A DNA stretch of 64,000 nt from Maribacter sp044594925 (lineage in GTDB: Bacteria > Bacteroidota > Bacteroidia > Flavobacteriales > Flavobacteriaceae), in the NCBI RefSeq assembly GCF_044594925.1, contig NZ_CP138991.1, positions 3,162,001 to 3,226,000 on the forward strand, written 5' to 3'. Of this stretch, positions 49,483-59,206 are shown piece by piece (position 1 is the first letter of the stretch; every line of letters starts with the position of its first letter). Both the position numbers and the translations under genes were made by a program. The notes below the pieces were generated by a model that was not told where the DNA came from, made no database searches, and saw only the letters and a program-made list of their open reading frames with translations.

Positions 49483-51894
49483 GTGAAACCGTTACTACTT
49501 TTTTTTGCTGTGCTCTTTGGATTTTCTCAAGGAGTCTTATCCCAATCGTATACACTGTCGGGAGAAATTAAGGATAACACCAATACCGCTATTCCATTTG
49601 CGTCGGTCTTTTTGTTGGCCACTACAGATTCCACATTGGTAAAAGGAACATCTGCGGATGAGAACGGTCTTTTTTTATTAGAAGAAATTTCCGAAGGGCT
49701 TTATTTTTTAAAGGCAAGTTATATTGGACAAACATCTGAAAATTTGGCTTTGGATATTTCAAAGGACACGAAAATAGGCGCCTTAATTATTACGCAAAAC
49801 GCTCAAGCATTGGATGAAGTCGTAGTTACGGCGGCTAGACCGGTTGTGGAGCGTAAAGTAGACCGGTTGGTCTTCAATGTAGAAAATACGGTACTATCCC
49901 AGAGTAGCTCATGGGAAATTTTACAGCAGACTCCTGGGGTAATCTCCATGCAGGATGAACTTCAAATACGAAACCAGGCTGCAACCATTTATATTAATGA
50001 TCGAAAAGTTCAACTTAGCCCAGAGGAGGTTAGGAATTTATTGGAAAACTATCAGGGAGAAAATATAAAGTCTGTTGAGGTTATCAGAAACCCTCCTGCC
50101 AGATATGATGCAGAAGGAGGTCCTGTTCTGAATATCGTTACCAGTAAAAATATATCCTTAGGATATAAAGGAAATATCAATAGCACATATACGCAAGGCG
50201 TTTTCTCTAAATACAATATAGGCACATCTCACTTTTATAAAACAGAAAAACTGAATTTGAATGCCAGCTATTCTTTTGCACCAAGAAAGGATTTTAAGAG
50301 TTTTGAAAGTGTTACAAATTTCATGGATAATACTGGCGTTTTCTCTATTTGGGAAACGGATTTTGACAAAACCAATAGATTTGAAACGCACAATGCCGGG
50401 CTAGTTGTAGATTATACTTTTGATGAGAGGAACGAATTAAGTTTAACGGCTAATGCGCAATTATCTCCAGAACGCACCTATAATAATTTTCAAAACACAT
50501 TGATAAAAAATAGCCAAGGCGTTTTAGATTCTACCTTTACAACGGCGAGTTTTTTAGATGAAACTAAAAACAATATATCGGCAGACCTAACATTCAAACA
50601 TCAATTTAAAGAGAATGGCTCCTTAACATTGAATGGGCATTACACCAATTTTGACTTAACCCGTTCACAAGAGGCCAATTCCGAATACTTTTTGCCAAAT
50701 GGCGATTTCATCAGGGACTTTAATTTTTTGACCAATGCCCAGCAGGATATAGAAATTGGCACGGCGCAACTAGATTATGCCGCACTTTTTGGCACGGTTA
50801 GTTTTGAGTCCGGTTTAAAAGCATCTTTCATTGATTCTCAGAGTAGATTGGATTATTTTGATTTGAACAACGGACAGGTATTGGACGCCAACTTATCAGA
50901 CAATTATTTATATGATGAAAAGGTTTATGCAGGGTATTTTAGCCTTTCAAAAGATTGGGAAAAATGGAGTTTAAAAGCAGGGTTAAGAGCGGAGCAAACA
51001 GAGAGCTCCGGTAATTCGGTAGCACTCTCTACCATTAATGAGCTATCGTATTTTGAGCTGTTCCCAACATTCTATGTGCTGCATAATATGAACGAAAATC
51101 ACAGCTTTGCTTTTGATTATTCTAGAAAACTAAGAAGACCTCGTTACGAAGACTTGAATCCTTTTAGAACCTTTGTCAACGAAAATATTTTCTTTGAAGG
51201 AAACCCTAATCTACTTCCAAACTTTAGCAATAATTTCAATCTAAATTATACCCTAAAACAAGAATTCTTTTTCGATATATACTACAGGGATAATGGTAAT
51301 TATATCTCTACTCTTACTTTTCAGGATAATGAGAACCAAATCTTAAGGGACGTTACCCAAAACGTGCTGGAAAGCACTTCCTATGGGTTTGATTTTAATT
51401 ACGGAAAGTCCATAACCAACAACTGGTACCTCTACAGCTATGTCTCCATATTTCATGAAGATGAGACTTTTTTGGCCTTGGAAAGTAATAATGTGCCCGC
51501 GACCAACGAATTTGACGGGTTCTATGTAGACCTTACCAATTATTTGACGCTATCTAAGGATGGCACTTTAAAGGGCGAACTAGGGCTTACTTACTTGTCT
51601 GGTTTTTTAGAGGGCTCTAACATACAGGCAGAGACAACCAACCTCACTTTTGGTTTACGAAAATCGCTATGGAAAAGGAGAGCTTTACTTAGCTTGGCCT
51701 TTAATGATATTCTTGGAAAGGCGAATGGTAGGGTAACTTCTAAATACCTGAATCAGGATAATAATTTTCTGGCAATTCCAGAAACACAATATGTTCGCTT
51801 TGGGTTTACCTATAATTTTGGAAACTACAGGTTAGAGGATAACGATAGGGAAATAGACAAGATAGAAAGAGATCGCCTTAATGCTGAAGAGTAG
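49483..51894 (+). CDS. Outer-membrane beta-barrel receptor (TonB-dependent type), first of a pair
   Basis: The start is set at a GTG that gives a signal peptide (KPLLLFFAVLFGFSQGVLSQ). The frame is open further upstream to a TTG at 49414, but those residues do not fit a signal sequence. A CarboxypepD_reg domain (YTLSGEIKDNTNTAIPFASV) is followed by a plug-like part (VVTAARPVVERKVDRLVFNV, YINDRKVQLSPEEV, RNPPARYDAEGG) and an OMP_b-brl_3-type barrel ending YVRFGFTYNFGNYRL. It likely takes up an unknown ligand. It shares its order with the next gene, so the two arose by duplication. Confidence 0.9.
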   Translation: MKPLLLFFAVLFGFSQGVLSQSYTLSGEIKDNTNTAIPFASVFLLATTDSTLVKGTSADENGLFLLEEISEGLYFLKASYIGQTSENLALDISKDTKIGALIITQNAQALDEVVVTAARPVVERKVDRLVFNVENTVLSQSSSWEILQQTPGVISMQDELQIRNQAATIYINDRKVQLSPEEVRNLLENYQGENIKSVEVIRNPPARYDAEGGPVLNIVTSKNISLGYKGNINSTYTQGVFSKYNIGTSHFYKTEKLNLNASYSFAPRKDFKSFESVTNFMDNTGVFSIWETDFDKTNRFETHNAGLVVDYTFDERNELSLTANAQLSPERTYNNFQNTLIKNSQGVLDSTFTTASFLDETKNNISADLTFKHQFKENGSLTLNGHYTNFDLTRSQEANSEYFLPNGDFIRDFNFLTNAQQDIEIGTAQLDYAALFGTVSFESGLKASFIDSQSRLDYFDLNNGQVLDANLSDNYLYDEKVYAGYFSLSKDWEKWSLKAGLRAEQTESSGNSVALSTINELSYFELFPTFYVLHNMNENHSFAFDYSRKLRRPRYEDLNPFRTFVNENIFFEGNPNLLPNFSNNFNLNYTLKQEFFFDIYYRDNGNYISTLTFQDNENQILRDVTQNVLESTSYGFDFNYGKSITNNWYLYSYVSIFHEDETFLALESNNVPATNEFDGFYVDLTNYLTLSKDGTLKGELGLTYLSGFLEGSNIQAETTNLTFGLRKSLWKRRALLSLAFNDILGKANGRVTSKYLNQDNNFLAIPETQYVRFGFTYNFGNYRLEDNDREIDKIERDRLNAEE

Positions 51895-51954
51895 CAGGTA
51901 GCTATCTAATTTAAGTATTCTTACACCATGTAAGACATTTCCGAATAACTTTTT

Positions 51955-51962
51955 TATATTTG
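51955..51962 (+). promoter_or_regulatory. Likely -7 element for the second receptor gene
   Basis: TATATTTG, a perfect TAnnTTTG, 16 bases before the ATG at 51979. The short distance implies a brief leader. No clear TTG at -33. Confidence 0.4.
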
Positions 51963-51978
51963 AAGCATACCTACGCAT

Positions 51979-54387
51979 TTGATGAAGAGGGATATTTATT
52001 TACTTTCCATTTTTGTGTTTCTTGTTTCCCTCACAAGTGCACAAGATTATAGAATTTATGGCGCCGTATTAGATGCGGAACGTAACGCCTTGCTCTATGC
52101 CAATGTAGTCTTAGAGTCAAAAGATGGTAAGCCTATAAAAGGTACTTCTACCGATGAAAACGGTAGATTTATATTAGAGGGAATTCTTCCCGGAGATTAT
52201 ACAGTCTACGCAAGCTATATTGAAAATACCTCTGAAGTACGATTACTTTCCGTAAAGTCGGATACGGATGTTGGAAATCTGATCATACGTCAAAAAACCC
52301 AAGAATTAGAGGAAGTTGTAGTTACCTATGAGAAACCAACATTGGTACAAAAGGCGGACCGTTATGTTTTTAATATAGCCAATACCGCCCTGTCCGACAG
52401 TGATATCTGGGATGTGCTAAAAAACACTCCTGGCGTGGTTATTATAAACGATAAAATCACTGTTCAAAACACGGGTAATATTAGTGTTCTGATGAACGGG
52501 CGCAGGGTAAATATACCAGAAAGTGATATTATAAACCTGCTCTCTGGTAGTTCTGCAAGTAATGTAGAAGCTATCGAGGTCATCACTAATCCGCCCGCAA
52601 AATATAGTGCAGAGGGAGGTCTTTTGATAGACATCAAAATGAAAAAAAATATTATTGCCGGTTACAATGGGTCTGTTTACAACCGGTTTTCCCAAGGCGT
52701 TTTTCCAAAACACACCTTAGGAACAGATCATTTCTTTAAGGGCAAGCGAACAGATTTTTCCGTAAACTATTCCTTTAGGAAGAACAAAAACCTAAGGCGC
52801 TACACGGATATCACTAATTTCTTTGAAAATAATAGCATAGATGAGACTTGGCAGGCAGAGCAACAGAATATATCAAGGACCGAGCAACACAACATCAATC
52901 TTTTCTTCGATTATCAGTTAAATGATAAAAACACCTTAAGTTTTTCCTCCATTAATTCATTAAGACCCTATGGAGTAACACTTCTAAATTCCGATACGCA
53001 AATAGCAGATACGCAAGGGCAATTGAATGCGAGCTTTAACACCACTAATAATTCAGATGCCAATTACTATAACACTTCCTATTATTTAGACTGGAAACAT
53101 GATATAGACGAGGAAGGGCAACAATTGGCTTTTAACACGCATTTTACCTATTACAACTATGCAAGGGACCAAGATATTACTACTGATTTCTTTGACGGTG
53201 CCATGAACCAGACCGGAGAAAATGATTTCATCACCCAGTCTGATCAGAAAACAAACCTATTTAGCGCGCAACTAGACTATACCAAGCCACTAGGAAAGAC
53301 AACTACTTTTGAAACGGGCTTACGCTACGCTACCATTCAAAGCAATAATGCCATTGAGCAGCTAGGCTTTACTAGTAATCAGCCCGGTGTTAGTCCAACG
53401 GAAATAGGAAATTTTATATATGACGAACGTATTTCCGCTGGGTATGTGAGTATGGACCATAATCTAGAAAAATGGAAGCTTAAAGCGGGACTAAGAACGG
53501 AGTATACCGAAACCCTAGGGGATTTGGATAACGGTACAATCCGTACTAAAAATTCGTATTTGGAATTCTTCCCCTCATTTTCGGCCTTGTATACCGTGAA
53601 CAAAAAAAATACCTTTAAGCTTAATTATTACAGACGTATTACAAGACCAAGGTACGATTGGCTGAATCCCTTTCAATATTTCCAAAGTAACAATACTACG
53701 GTTGAAGGGAATCCCAATTTAATTCCCTCTACACGAAACTCCATATCCCTAGCGTACACTTACGACAAGACCTATACGTTTACGGCATTTTATTACAAGC
53801 GTAAGAATGAATTTCTACAACAGGTATTTCAAGATAACGAAGCCAATCTGTTACGATTTATAGCTACGAATGTGGATAGTAATAGAAATTACGGAGCGGA
53901 TATCGTATTTAACAAAAAACTGACAAGTTACTGGTCTTCCTATGCACTTTTGAGCGTTTTTAATAGGGAAAACGGTTTTAGGGATTTTGATACGGGAGAA
54001 TTTTTCGTGAATTCTATTTGGTCCGGGCTACTGCGATTACGGAACAGTTTTACCCTACTGGAAGACAGATCATTTTTTATGGACGTAAACTATAGCTACT
54101 ATGCTCCAACGTTTCAAGGAAACGCTAGGCAGGAGGAAGTAGGTAGGTTGGGATTGGCTTTTAGAAAAACCTTTTGGAACAAAAACGCTAGTATTTCATT
54201 GGCCGCTGAAGATATTTTTAACGGAGGAAACTATTTTTATACGCGGAGATTCGCAAATCAAAACAACACTACCTCCTCTAGAAGAGAAACCAGGCTTCTT
54301 GTTTTTGGGTTTCGATATAAGTTTGGCAATACTAGGATTAAGGATAATTACAAAAGAAAACGCGTTGATGAACGCAGCAGGATTTAA
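51979..54387 (+). CDS. Outer-membrane beta-barrel receptor (TonB-dependent type), second of a pair
   Basis: 802 residues with signal peptide IYLLSIFVFLVSLTSAQ. Same layout as the preceding gene: CarboxypepD_reg (YRIYGAVLDAERNALLYANV, GTSTDENGRFILEGILPGDY), plug (VVVTYEKPTLVQKADRYVFN, VLMNGRRVNIPESDI, TNPPAKYSAEGG) and a barrel ending LLVFGFRYKFGNTRIKDNYK. It has its own promoter element. Ligand unknown; no SusD partner or regulator lies beside it. Confidence 0.92.
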   Translation: MMKRDIYLLSIFVFLVSLTSAQDYRIYGAVLDAERNALLYANVVLESKDGKPIKGTSTDENGRFILEGILPGDYTVYASYIENTSEVRLLSVKSDTDVGNLIIRQKTQELEEVVVTYEKPTLVQKADRYVFNIANTALSDSDIWDVLKNTPGVVIINDKITVQNTGNISVLMNGRRVNIPESDIINLLSGSSASNVEAIEVITNPPAKYSAEGGLLIDIKMKKNIIAGYNGSVYNRFSQGVFPKHTLGTDHFFKGKRTDFSVNYSFRKNKNLRRYTDITNFFENNSIDETWQAEQQNISRTEQHNINLFFDYQLNDKNTLSFSSINSLRPYGVTLLNSDTQIADTQGQLNASFNTTNNSDANYYNTSYYLDWKHDIDEEGQQLAFNTHFTYYNYARDQDITTDFFDGAMNQTGENDFITQSDQKTNLFSAQLDYTKPLGKTTTFETGLRYATIQSNNAIEQLGFTSNQPGVSPTEIGNFIYDERISAGYVSMDHNLEKWKLKAGLRTEYTETLGDLDNGTIRTKNSYLEFFPSFSALYTVNKKNTFKLNYYRRITRPRYDWLNPFQYFQSNNTTVEGNPNLIPSTRNSISLAYTYDKTYTFTAFYYKRKNEFLQQVFQDNEANLLRFIATNVDSNRNYGADIVFNKKLTSYWSSYALLSVFNRENGFRDFDTGEFFVNSIWSGLLRLRNSFTLLEDRSFFMDVNYSYYAPTFQGNARQEEVGRLGLAFRKTFWNKNASISLAAEDIFNGGNYFYTRRFANQNNTTSSRRETRLLVFGFRYKFGNTRIKDNYKRKRVDERSRI

Positions 54388-54591
54388 TTAAAAACCACCC
54401 ATCATAGTACCACAAACACCGAGGCTTACCAGAAGATAAACGCCAGCTAAAATCAGAAATATTTTTCCCGCTTTTTTCTTCCCTTTGGCCAAAAGAATGA
54501 TACCTATGACGCCTAGAACCAATGCTGGGCCGAACATAATCAAAAAAATTACGGCTACAAGTCCGTCTAAGTTACCTACTTCTAAAAACAT
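54388..54591 (-). CDS. Small two-helix membrane protein
   Basis: 67 residues. Two hydrophobic segments (VAVIFLIMFGPALVLGVIGIILL and IFLILAGVYLLVSLGVCGTM, the first slightly trimmed at its ends) flank a basic turn AKGKKKAGK. Convergent with the second receptor, with no gap. No family recognised; the layout is common in flavobacterial small membrane proteins. Confidence 0.7.
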   Translation of the reverse strand: MFLEVGNLDGLVAVIFLIMFGPALVLGVIGIILLAKGKKKAGKIFLILAGVYLLVSLGVCGTMMGGF

Positions 54592-54631
54592 ACGATTTCT
54601 GGATTAAAATGTGCAACTTCTAAGAGATTCA

Positions 54632-56026
54632 TCAAACACTTTCTTTTTGAAGTTCTCTAAGGCGTTCAATCTTATCATCCCTATAAAACAGATTCATGGT
54701 TTCAAAGGGGATTATTTTATAGTCTTTGTTCACAATATGAACGCAAGACTTCTTAATGGCCCTGACATCAAAATTATGGGCATCTATAAATTGCATGATG
54801 ATAATACGAAAGAGGTTGTCATAACCCAATTCTGGAGCGTCTATCTCTGGTAGGCAACACATAATGCTCTTTAGGTTTTCGGAAGCTTTCTCAACCGAAT
54901 TGCCGGTACTGAATAGGTCTATCATCTTACCATGCAACTGCTCATCTTGCTCGTAGATGATGGTATTTTTCCCCTCGTTCAGCAAATCTTCAGGGTTAAT
55001 GTAACGGGTCAGCGGACTTGCGTCATCCCCTATTTTAAGGGCGTAGGCCATGACCAAGGCATCAGGATTACAGGGAACGGGAATTAAATCGTCCGGTTCA
55101 AATAGGGGCGATTGTTCCAATATTTTTCTTCGCACTTCGGTTAAGGTAATCCTGTTTTCATCGACCTCAAAATTGTCTAACCTACCAGCTATCTGTGTAG
55201 GTTGAAAGGTGACCCCACGTATACATTTTTGTTTTAAGGCAAAATCTATTGTGGCTCCCATTTCGTGGTCGTTCAATCCTTTTTGTAGGGTAACGACCAA
55301 AGTTGTAGAGAGATTAAGTTGGTTCAAATGCTCAATGGCCTTTAATCGGGTCTCCGCCAAATCGGCTCCGCGCAAGGTTTGCAATACCTTGTTGTCCAAG
55401 GAATCGAACTGAAGGTAAATTTCAAAATCCGGTGCGTAGCTGGCCAATCGCTTTGCAAAATCAAAATCCCTCGCAATTTTAATGCCGTTGGTATTCAGCA
55501 TTAAATGTCGGATAGGGAGGGTTTTAGCATAATCCATTATTTCAAAGAAGTGTGGATGTATGGTAGGTTCCCCACCGCTGAGCTGCACCACGTCGGGTTC
55601 TCCTTCGTTCTTTACAATGACATCCAGCATTTTTTTAACTTCTTCCAAAGTCCTGTGCCGCCCGTAGGAAGGTGAAGACCCTGCATAACAGGTAGGGCAG
55701 GTAAGATTACAACGGTCCGTAAGCTCTACCACGGTAAGGCAGGAATGTTGTTCATGATCGGGACAAAGACCGCAATCGTACGGGCAACCATAATGGGTTT
55801 GGGTATTGAATGTTTTTGGATACTCAGAGGCCTTGTTATAGTTGCGGATATTTTTATAGTACTCAATGTCGTCCGCAATTAGAACCTTAGAGCGGCCGTG
55901 TTCCTTACAGTTTTTTAGCATGTAGACATTTTCGTTCTCAAAAACGATTTTAGCATCAACCCTTCTCAGACATTCCGGACACAGGCTTAAGGTAAAATCA
56001 TAATAGGTGTAGTTTTTTTGCGACAT
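54632..56026 (-). CDS. Radical SAM protein of the Tes/MJ0619-like family
   Basis: 464 residues. The N-terminal Cys-rich part (LCPECLRRVDAKIVFENENV, LKNCKEHGRS) and the CGLCPDHEQHSCL element precede the radical SAM core ELTDRCNLTCPTCYAGSSP (CxxxxxCxxC-type cluster site), then VVQLSGGEPTIHPHFFEIMD. This order is shared with archaeal tetraether-lipid synthase-like proteins. Here it follows an Lgt-like membrane enzyme with a 29-base overlap, so a role in modifying lipid or lipid-anchored groups is an attractive guess. The reaction is unproven. Confidence 0.87.
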   Translation of the reverse strand: MSQKNYTYYDFTLSLCPECLRRVDAKIVFENENVYMLKNCKEHGRSKVLIADDIEYYKNIRNYNKASEYPKTFNTQTHYGCPYDCGLCPDHEQHSCLTVVELTDRCNLTCPTCYAGSSPSYGRHRTLEEVKKMLDVIVKNEGEPDVVQLSGGEPTIHPHFFEIMDYAKTLPIRHLMLNTNGIKIARDFDFAKRLASYAPDFEIYLQFDSLDNKVLQTLRGADLAETRLKAIEHLNQLNLSTTLVVTLQKGLNDHEMGATIDFALKQKCIRGVTFQPTQIAGRLDNFEVDENRITLTEVRRKILEQSPLFEPDDLIPVPCNPDALVMAYALKIGDDASPLTRYINPEDLLNEGKNTIIYEQDEQLHGKMIDLFSTGNSVEKASENLKSIMCCLPEIDAPELGYDNLFRIIIMQFIDAHNFDVRAIKKSCVHIVNKDYKIIPFETMNLFYRDDKIERLRELQKESV

Positions 56027-56768
56027 GGGCAGCTCCTCTAAGGATAAATTTATAGTAGTACAACAGACAAATTAAGCATAAATATTGGATGCTGCTTAGC
56101 CCTAGAATGAAATAAGAATTGGGTTTTAAAAATTCCATGAAAAAGCGAAAGGTAAAATAGCTGACCATGAACAGTTTGAAGAAGCTGCCCTTGGACCAAC
56201 TTTTTTCACGCTGCTGTAACTGGCGGATAAGAAGGAACAACAGCAAAAGAAATACCATTTCATACAGCGCTATAGGATGTCTAGGAACCCCATCCCCTAA
56301 ATCCATGCCTAAGAAAAAGGCAGTCGCGCTACCGTAGGTAAACTCCTTGGTTCCTGCTAAAAAACAGCCCAAACGTCCAATGCCGATACCTAAAATAATA
56401 GGGAGCGTAAAAAGGTCCCCGGACGATTGTTTCTCGCCGATGATTTTCTTTGCCAATTCCACCCCTAGCAGCCCACCGAAAAGCCCACCCATGATGGTTT
56501 TATTATTTAGGAGATACAACCAACCCTGTTCAACGTGCAACATAGGGTTTTCTAAAAAGGCCACAACCCTAGAGAACAGTAAAGCGCCGAATATAGCACC
56601 GATGATGATAGAGAGTCGGTTGTTGTCCGCTATGGTATCCGCAGTTCTTTTTCGTAAGTAAACGTAGTACCTAAAAGCGATAAAAAAAGCCAGATATTCC
56701 AGCACTAAATGCGCATTGATTTTTATGCCGAATACAACAGGCTCATATGGAATGGTCAGTAATAGCAC
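55998..56768 (-). CDS. Prolipoprotein diacylglyceryl transferase (Lgt)-like membrane protein
   Basis: 256 residues. The start is a GTG preceded by a strong GGGGAGGAA ribosome site one base after the upstream stop codon. A longer frame into the upstream gene is less likely. Several membrane segments are present; GIGIGRLGCFLAGTKEFTYG stands where Lgt has its GRxGNFxN motif, and HPIALYEMVFLLLLFLLIR matches the family's late HP-x-QLYE region. The altered motif suggests a paralogue rather than housekeeping Lgt. Middle gene of an operon with a PD40 lipoprotein and a radical SAM protein. Confidence 0.82.
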   Translation of the reverse strand: MLLLTIPYEPVVFGIKINAHLVLEYLAFFIAFRYYVYLRKRTADTIADNNRLSIIIGAIFGALLFSRVVAFLENPMLHVEQGWLYLLNNKTIMGGLFGGLLGVELAKKIIGEKQSSGDLFTLPIILGIGIGRLGCFLAGTKEFTYGSATAFFLGMDLGDGVPRHPIALYEMVFLLLLFLLIRQLQQREKSWSKGSFFKLFMVSYFTFRFFMEFLKPNSYFILGLSSIQYLCLICLLYYYKFILRGAAHVAKKLHLL

Positions 56769-56769
56769 T

Positions 56770-57912
56770 TTATTCCTCCCCTTTAGAGGACTCGGAGGAT
56801 GCCTCTTGCCACTCTGCAATAAATAGGTTGGTGTCTCTTGTACCCCCGTTATTGCGGTTACTGGAGAATGCTAAGTACTTTCCGTCGTTAGAAAAGACAG
56901 GGAAGGCATCAAAAGTTTCTCCATGAGTTACACGCTCTAGATTTTTACCGTCAACATCTATAAAGTAAAGATTAAAAGGAAAGCCCTTTTCGGCCTCGAA
57001 ATTGCTGGAAAACAGTATTTTTTTTCCAGAGGGATGAAAGAACGGACTCCAATTGGCATTACCAAGGAACGTTAATTGTTTTAGATCGCTTCCATCAGCG
57101 TTGCAGATGAACAGTTCCATTTCCGTGGGCTCCACTAAACCTTCCGCTAGCAGGTCTTTATATTTCTTGATGGCTTCCGGTGTTTTAGGACGCGAGGCCC
57201 TGAATATTAATTGGCTACCGTCCGGTGAGAAAAAGGCACCTCCGTCATAGCCCAGTTCATCCGTTATCTGCTGTACGTCCGTTCCATCAATGTTCATGGT
57301 ATAGAGCTCTAAATCGCCGCTGCGGGTAGAGGTAAAGACAATTTTATCCCCTTTGGGAGAAACTGTGGCTTCCGCATCGTAACCAGGTTCGTTGGTAAGT
57401 TGTCCGGTGATATTTCCTTTCAAATCGGACACAAAAATGTCAAAGGAGTCATACACCGGCCACACATAATTTCCGTTTTTTCGTAGAGGTACTTCAGGAC
57501 ATTCCTTGTCCGCCAAATGCGTAGAACCGTAAACAAAGTGTTTGTTGTCCGGTAGAAAATAGGCACAAGTGGTACGTCCCATCCCGGTGCTTACCATAGG
57601 CGGAATAGTGTCCTTGAAATTATCTTTAATGTTCATCAGGAACATCTGGTCACAGTTCATACCCCAATTGGTGTTGTTAGACTGAAAAATCATTTGCGTA
57701 TCGTCCCAATTCCAATAGGCCTCGGCATTGTCTCCACCAAAGGTGATTTGCCGGATGCTTTTAAAATATTTTTCTTCTGGATAAATGAGGGTGTCATTAC
57801 CCGCCATTAAGGAGCTTGTTTTGCCTTCCGTAGTTACCGTATGTTGTGGTTTGGTTTCTGACTTGCAATTGGCGAAAAGAAATAGGAGCACTAAAACAAA
57901 AGGAATTCTCAT
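56770..57912 (-). CDS. TolB-like PD40 beta-propeller lipoprotein
   Basis: 380 residues; lipoprotein signal VLVLLFLFANC. Repeated PD40 blades include TVSPKGDKIVFTSTRSGDLE LYTMNIDGTD (in two parts), FFSPDGSQLIFRAS, FHPSGKKILFSSN and FSNDGKYLAFSSNRN. Such propellers bind proteins or peptides at the membrane surface; some are peptidase-like without a catalytic domain. First gene of the operon with the Lgt-like and radical SAM genes. Confidence 0.9.
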   Translation of the reverse strand: MRIPFVLVLLFLFANCKSETKPQHTVTTEGKTSSLMAGNDTLIYPEEKYFKSIRQITFGGDNAEAYWNWDDTQMIFQSNNTNWGMNCDQMFLMNIKDNFKDTIPPMVSTGMGRTTCAYFLPDNKHFVYGSTHLADKECPEVPLRKNGNYVWPVYDSFDIFVSDLKGNITGQLTNEPGYDAEATVSPKGDKIVFTSTRSGDLELYTMNIDGTDVQQITDELGYDGGAFFSPDGSQLIFRASRPKTPEAIKKYKDLLAEGLVEPTEMELFICNADGSDLKQLTFLGNANWSPFFHPSGKKILFSSNFEAEKGFPFNLYFIDVDGKNLERVTHGETFDAFPVFSNDGKYLAFSSNRNNGGTRDTNLFIAEWQEASSESSKGEE

Positions 57913-57944
57913 ACGATCTGTATTTTTACGTAAAAATAAAGGCT

Positions 57945-59171
57945 ATGATACGTAATTTGATGGTTTTGGCATTAATTTTTGGCAGTCTATGTTCCTGTAA
58001 ACAGGAAAAGCCTAAAAAACTTAGTTTACAAGAAGATATAAGCTTTTTGGCAAGCGATAGTCTAGCAGGCCGTGAAACGGGAACTATTGAAGAGTTGCTA
58101 GCAGCAAATTATTTAAGCGAGCGTATGGAAAACATAGGCCTACAACCTAGGGGCCATGCTGGCACCTATTTTCAAACCTTTACATTTAAACCCAAGAAAG
58201 ACCCACATTCAGAAGTGCAGTTCGTTACAGGTGATAGTACAATTACTGGTACGAACGTTATTGGATATATAGATAATAAGGCCGATAAAACAGTTATTAT
58301 TGGCGCGCATTATGACCATTTAGGACTGGGTGGCGAAGGTTCGTTATATGCAGATGGAGAAGCCATTCATAATGGTGCGGACGACAATGCCAGTGGCGTT
58401 GGTGTCATGTTACAGCTTGCGGAAAAATTGCAGGACACTTTAACGGGAAGTAACTACACCTTTATTGCCTTCTCTGGTGAGGAAATGGGCCTGTTGGGAA
58501 GTAATTATTTTTCTAAAAACCCTACTATAGATTTTAACAAAGCCAATTATATGATCAATATGGATATGGTTGGAAGATTAAAGGAAAATAAGACGCTTGC
58601 TATAAGTGGAACAGGAACAGCGCCAATTTGGGGCCAAGTATTAAATACCGTTAACCCTGGATTTAAATTGGTTTTGAGTGAATCTGGCGTAGGGCCTAGT
58701 GACCACACCTCTTTCTATCTTCAGAATATACCCGCACTTCATTTTTTTACGGGGCAACATAAAGATTATCATAAACCTTCGGACGATGCTGAAAAGCTGA
58801 ATTATGAAGGTATGGAAATGATTGGTGCATATATACTAAGCGTTATTGCCGAGTTAGATGACGATGCCAAACTTGCATTTAGAACCACCAAGAACGAAAG
58901 TGAAGATGTGCCCCGTTTTAAAGTTGCCCTTGGCGTAATGCCAGATTATCTTTTTGATGGAAAAGGAATGCGAATTGATGGTGTTACCGAAGGAAGGCCA
59001 GCAGCAAAAGCAGGGCTTTTAAAGGGTGACGTAGTAATTCAATTAGGAGATAGTATTGTTGTTGACATGATGAGTTATATGCGTGCATTATCTGCCTATG
59101 AGGAAGGCGATACGACCGAGGTTCTTGTAGATCGTAACGGTAAAGAGAAGAAGGCCGCCATCACTTTTTAA
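57945..59171 (+). CDS. M28 family metallopeptidase with C-terminal PDZ domain, lipoprotein
   Basis: The start is set at MIRNLMVLALIFGSLCSC, a lipoprotein signal; the frame upstream runs into the divergent gene. 408 residues. Zinc-binding order of M28: His and Asp in IIGAHYDHLG and NGADDNASGVGVM, Glu-Glu in FSGEEMGLLGS, Asp in NMDMVGRL and a final His in DHTSFYLQNIPALHFF / HKDYHKPSDD. A PDZ domain ends the protein (VTEGRPAAKAGLLKGDVVIQ). It is a periplasmic aminopeptidase. Confidence 0.93.
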   Translation: MIRNLMVLALIFGSLCSCKQEKPKKLSLQEDISFLASDSLAGRETGTIEELLAANYLSERMENIGLQPRGHAGTYFQTFTFKPKKDPHSEVQFVTGDSTITGTNVIGYIDNKADKTVIIGAHYDHLGLGGEGSLYADGEAIHNGADDNASGVGVMLQLAEKLQDTLTGSNYTFIAFSGEEMGLLGSNYFSKNPTIDFNKANYMINMDMVGRLKENKTLAISGTGTAPIWGQVLNTVNPGFKLVLSESGVGPSDHTSFYLQNIPALHFFTGQHKDYHKPSDDAEKLNYEGMEMIGAYILSVIAELDDDAKLAFRTTKNESEDVPRFKVALGVMPDYLFDGKGMRIDGVTEGRPAAKAGLLKGDVVIQLGDSIVVDMMSYMRALSAYEEGDTTEVLVDRNGKEKKAAITF

Positions 59172-59206
59172 AAATGATGTAATTTTGTAAATTAAAGTTA
59201 AAGAGC

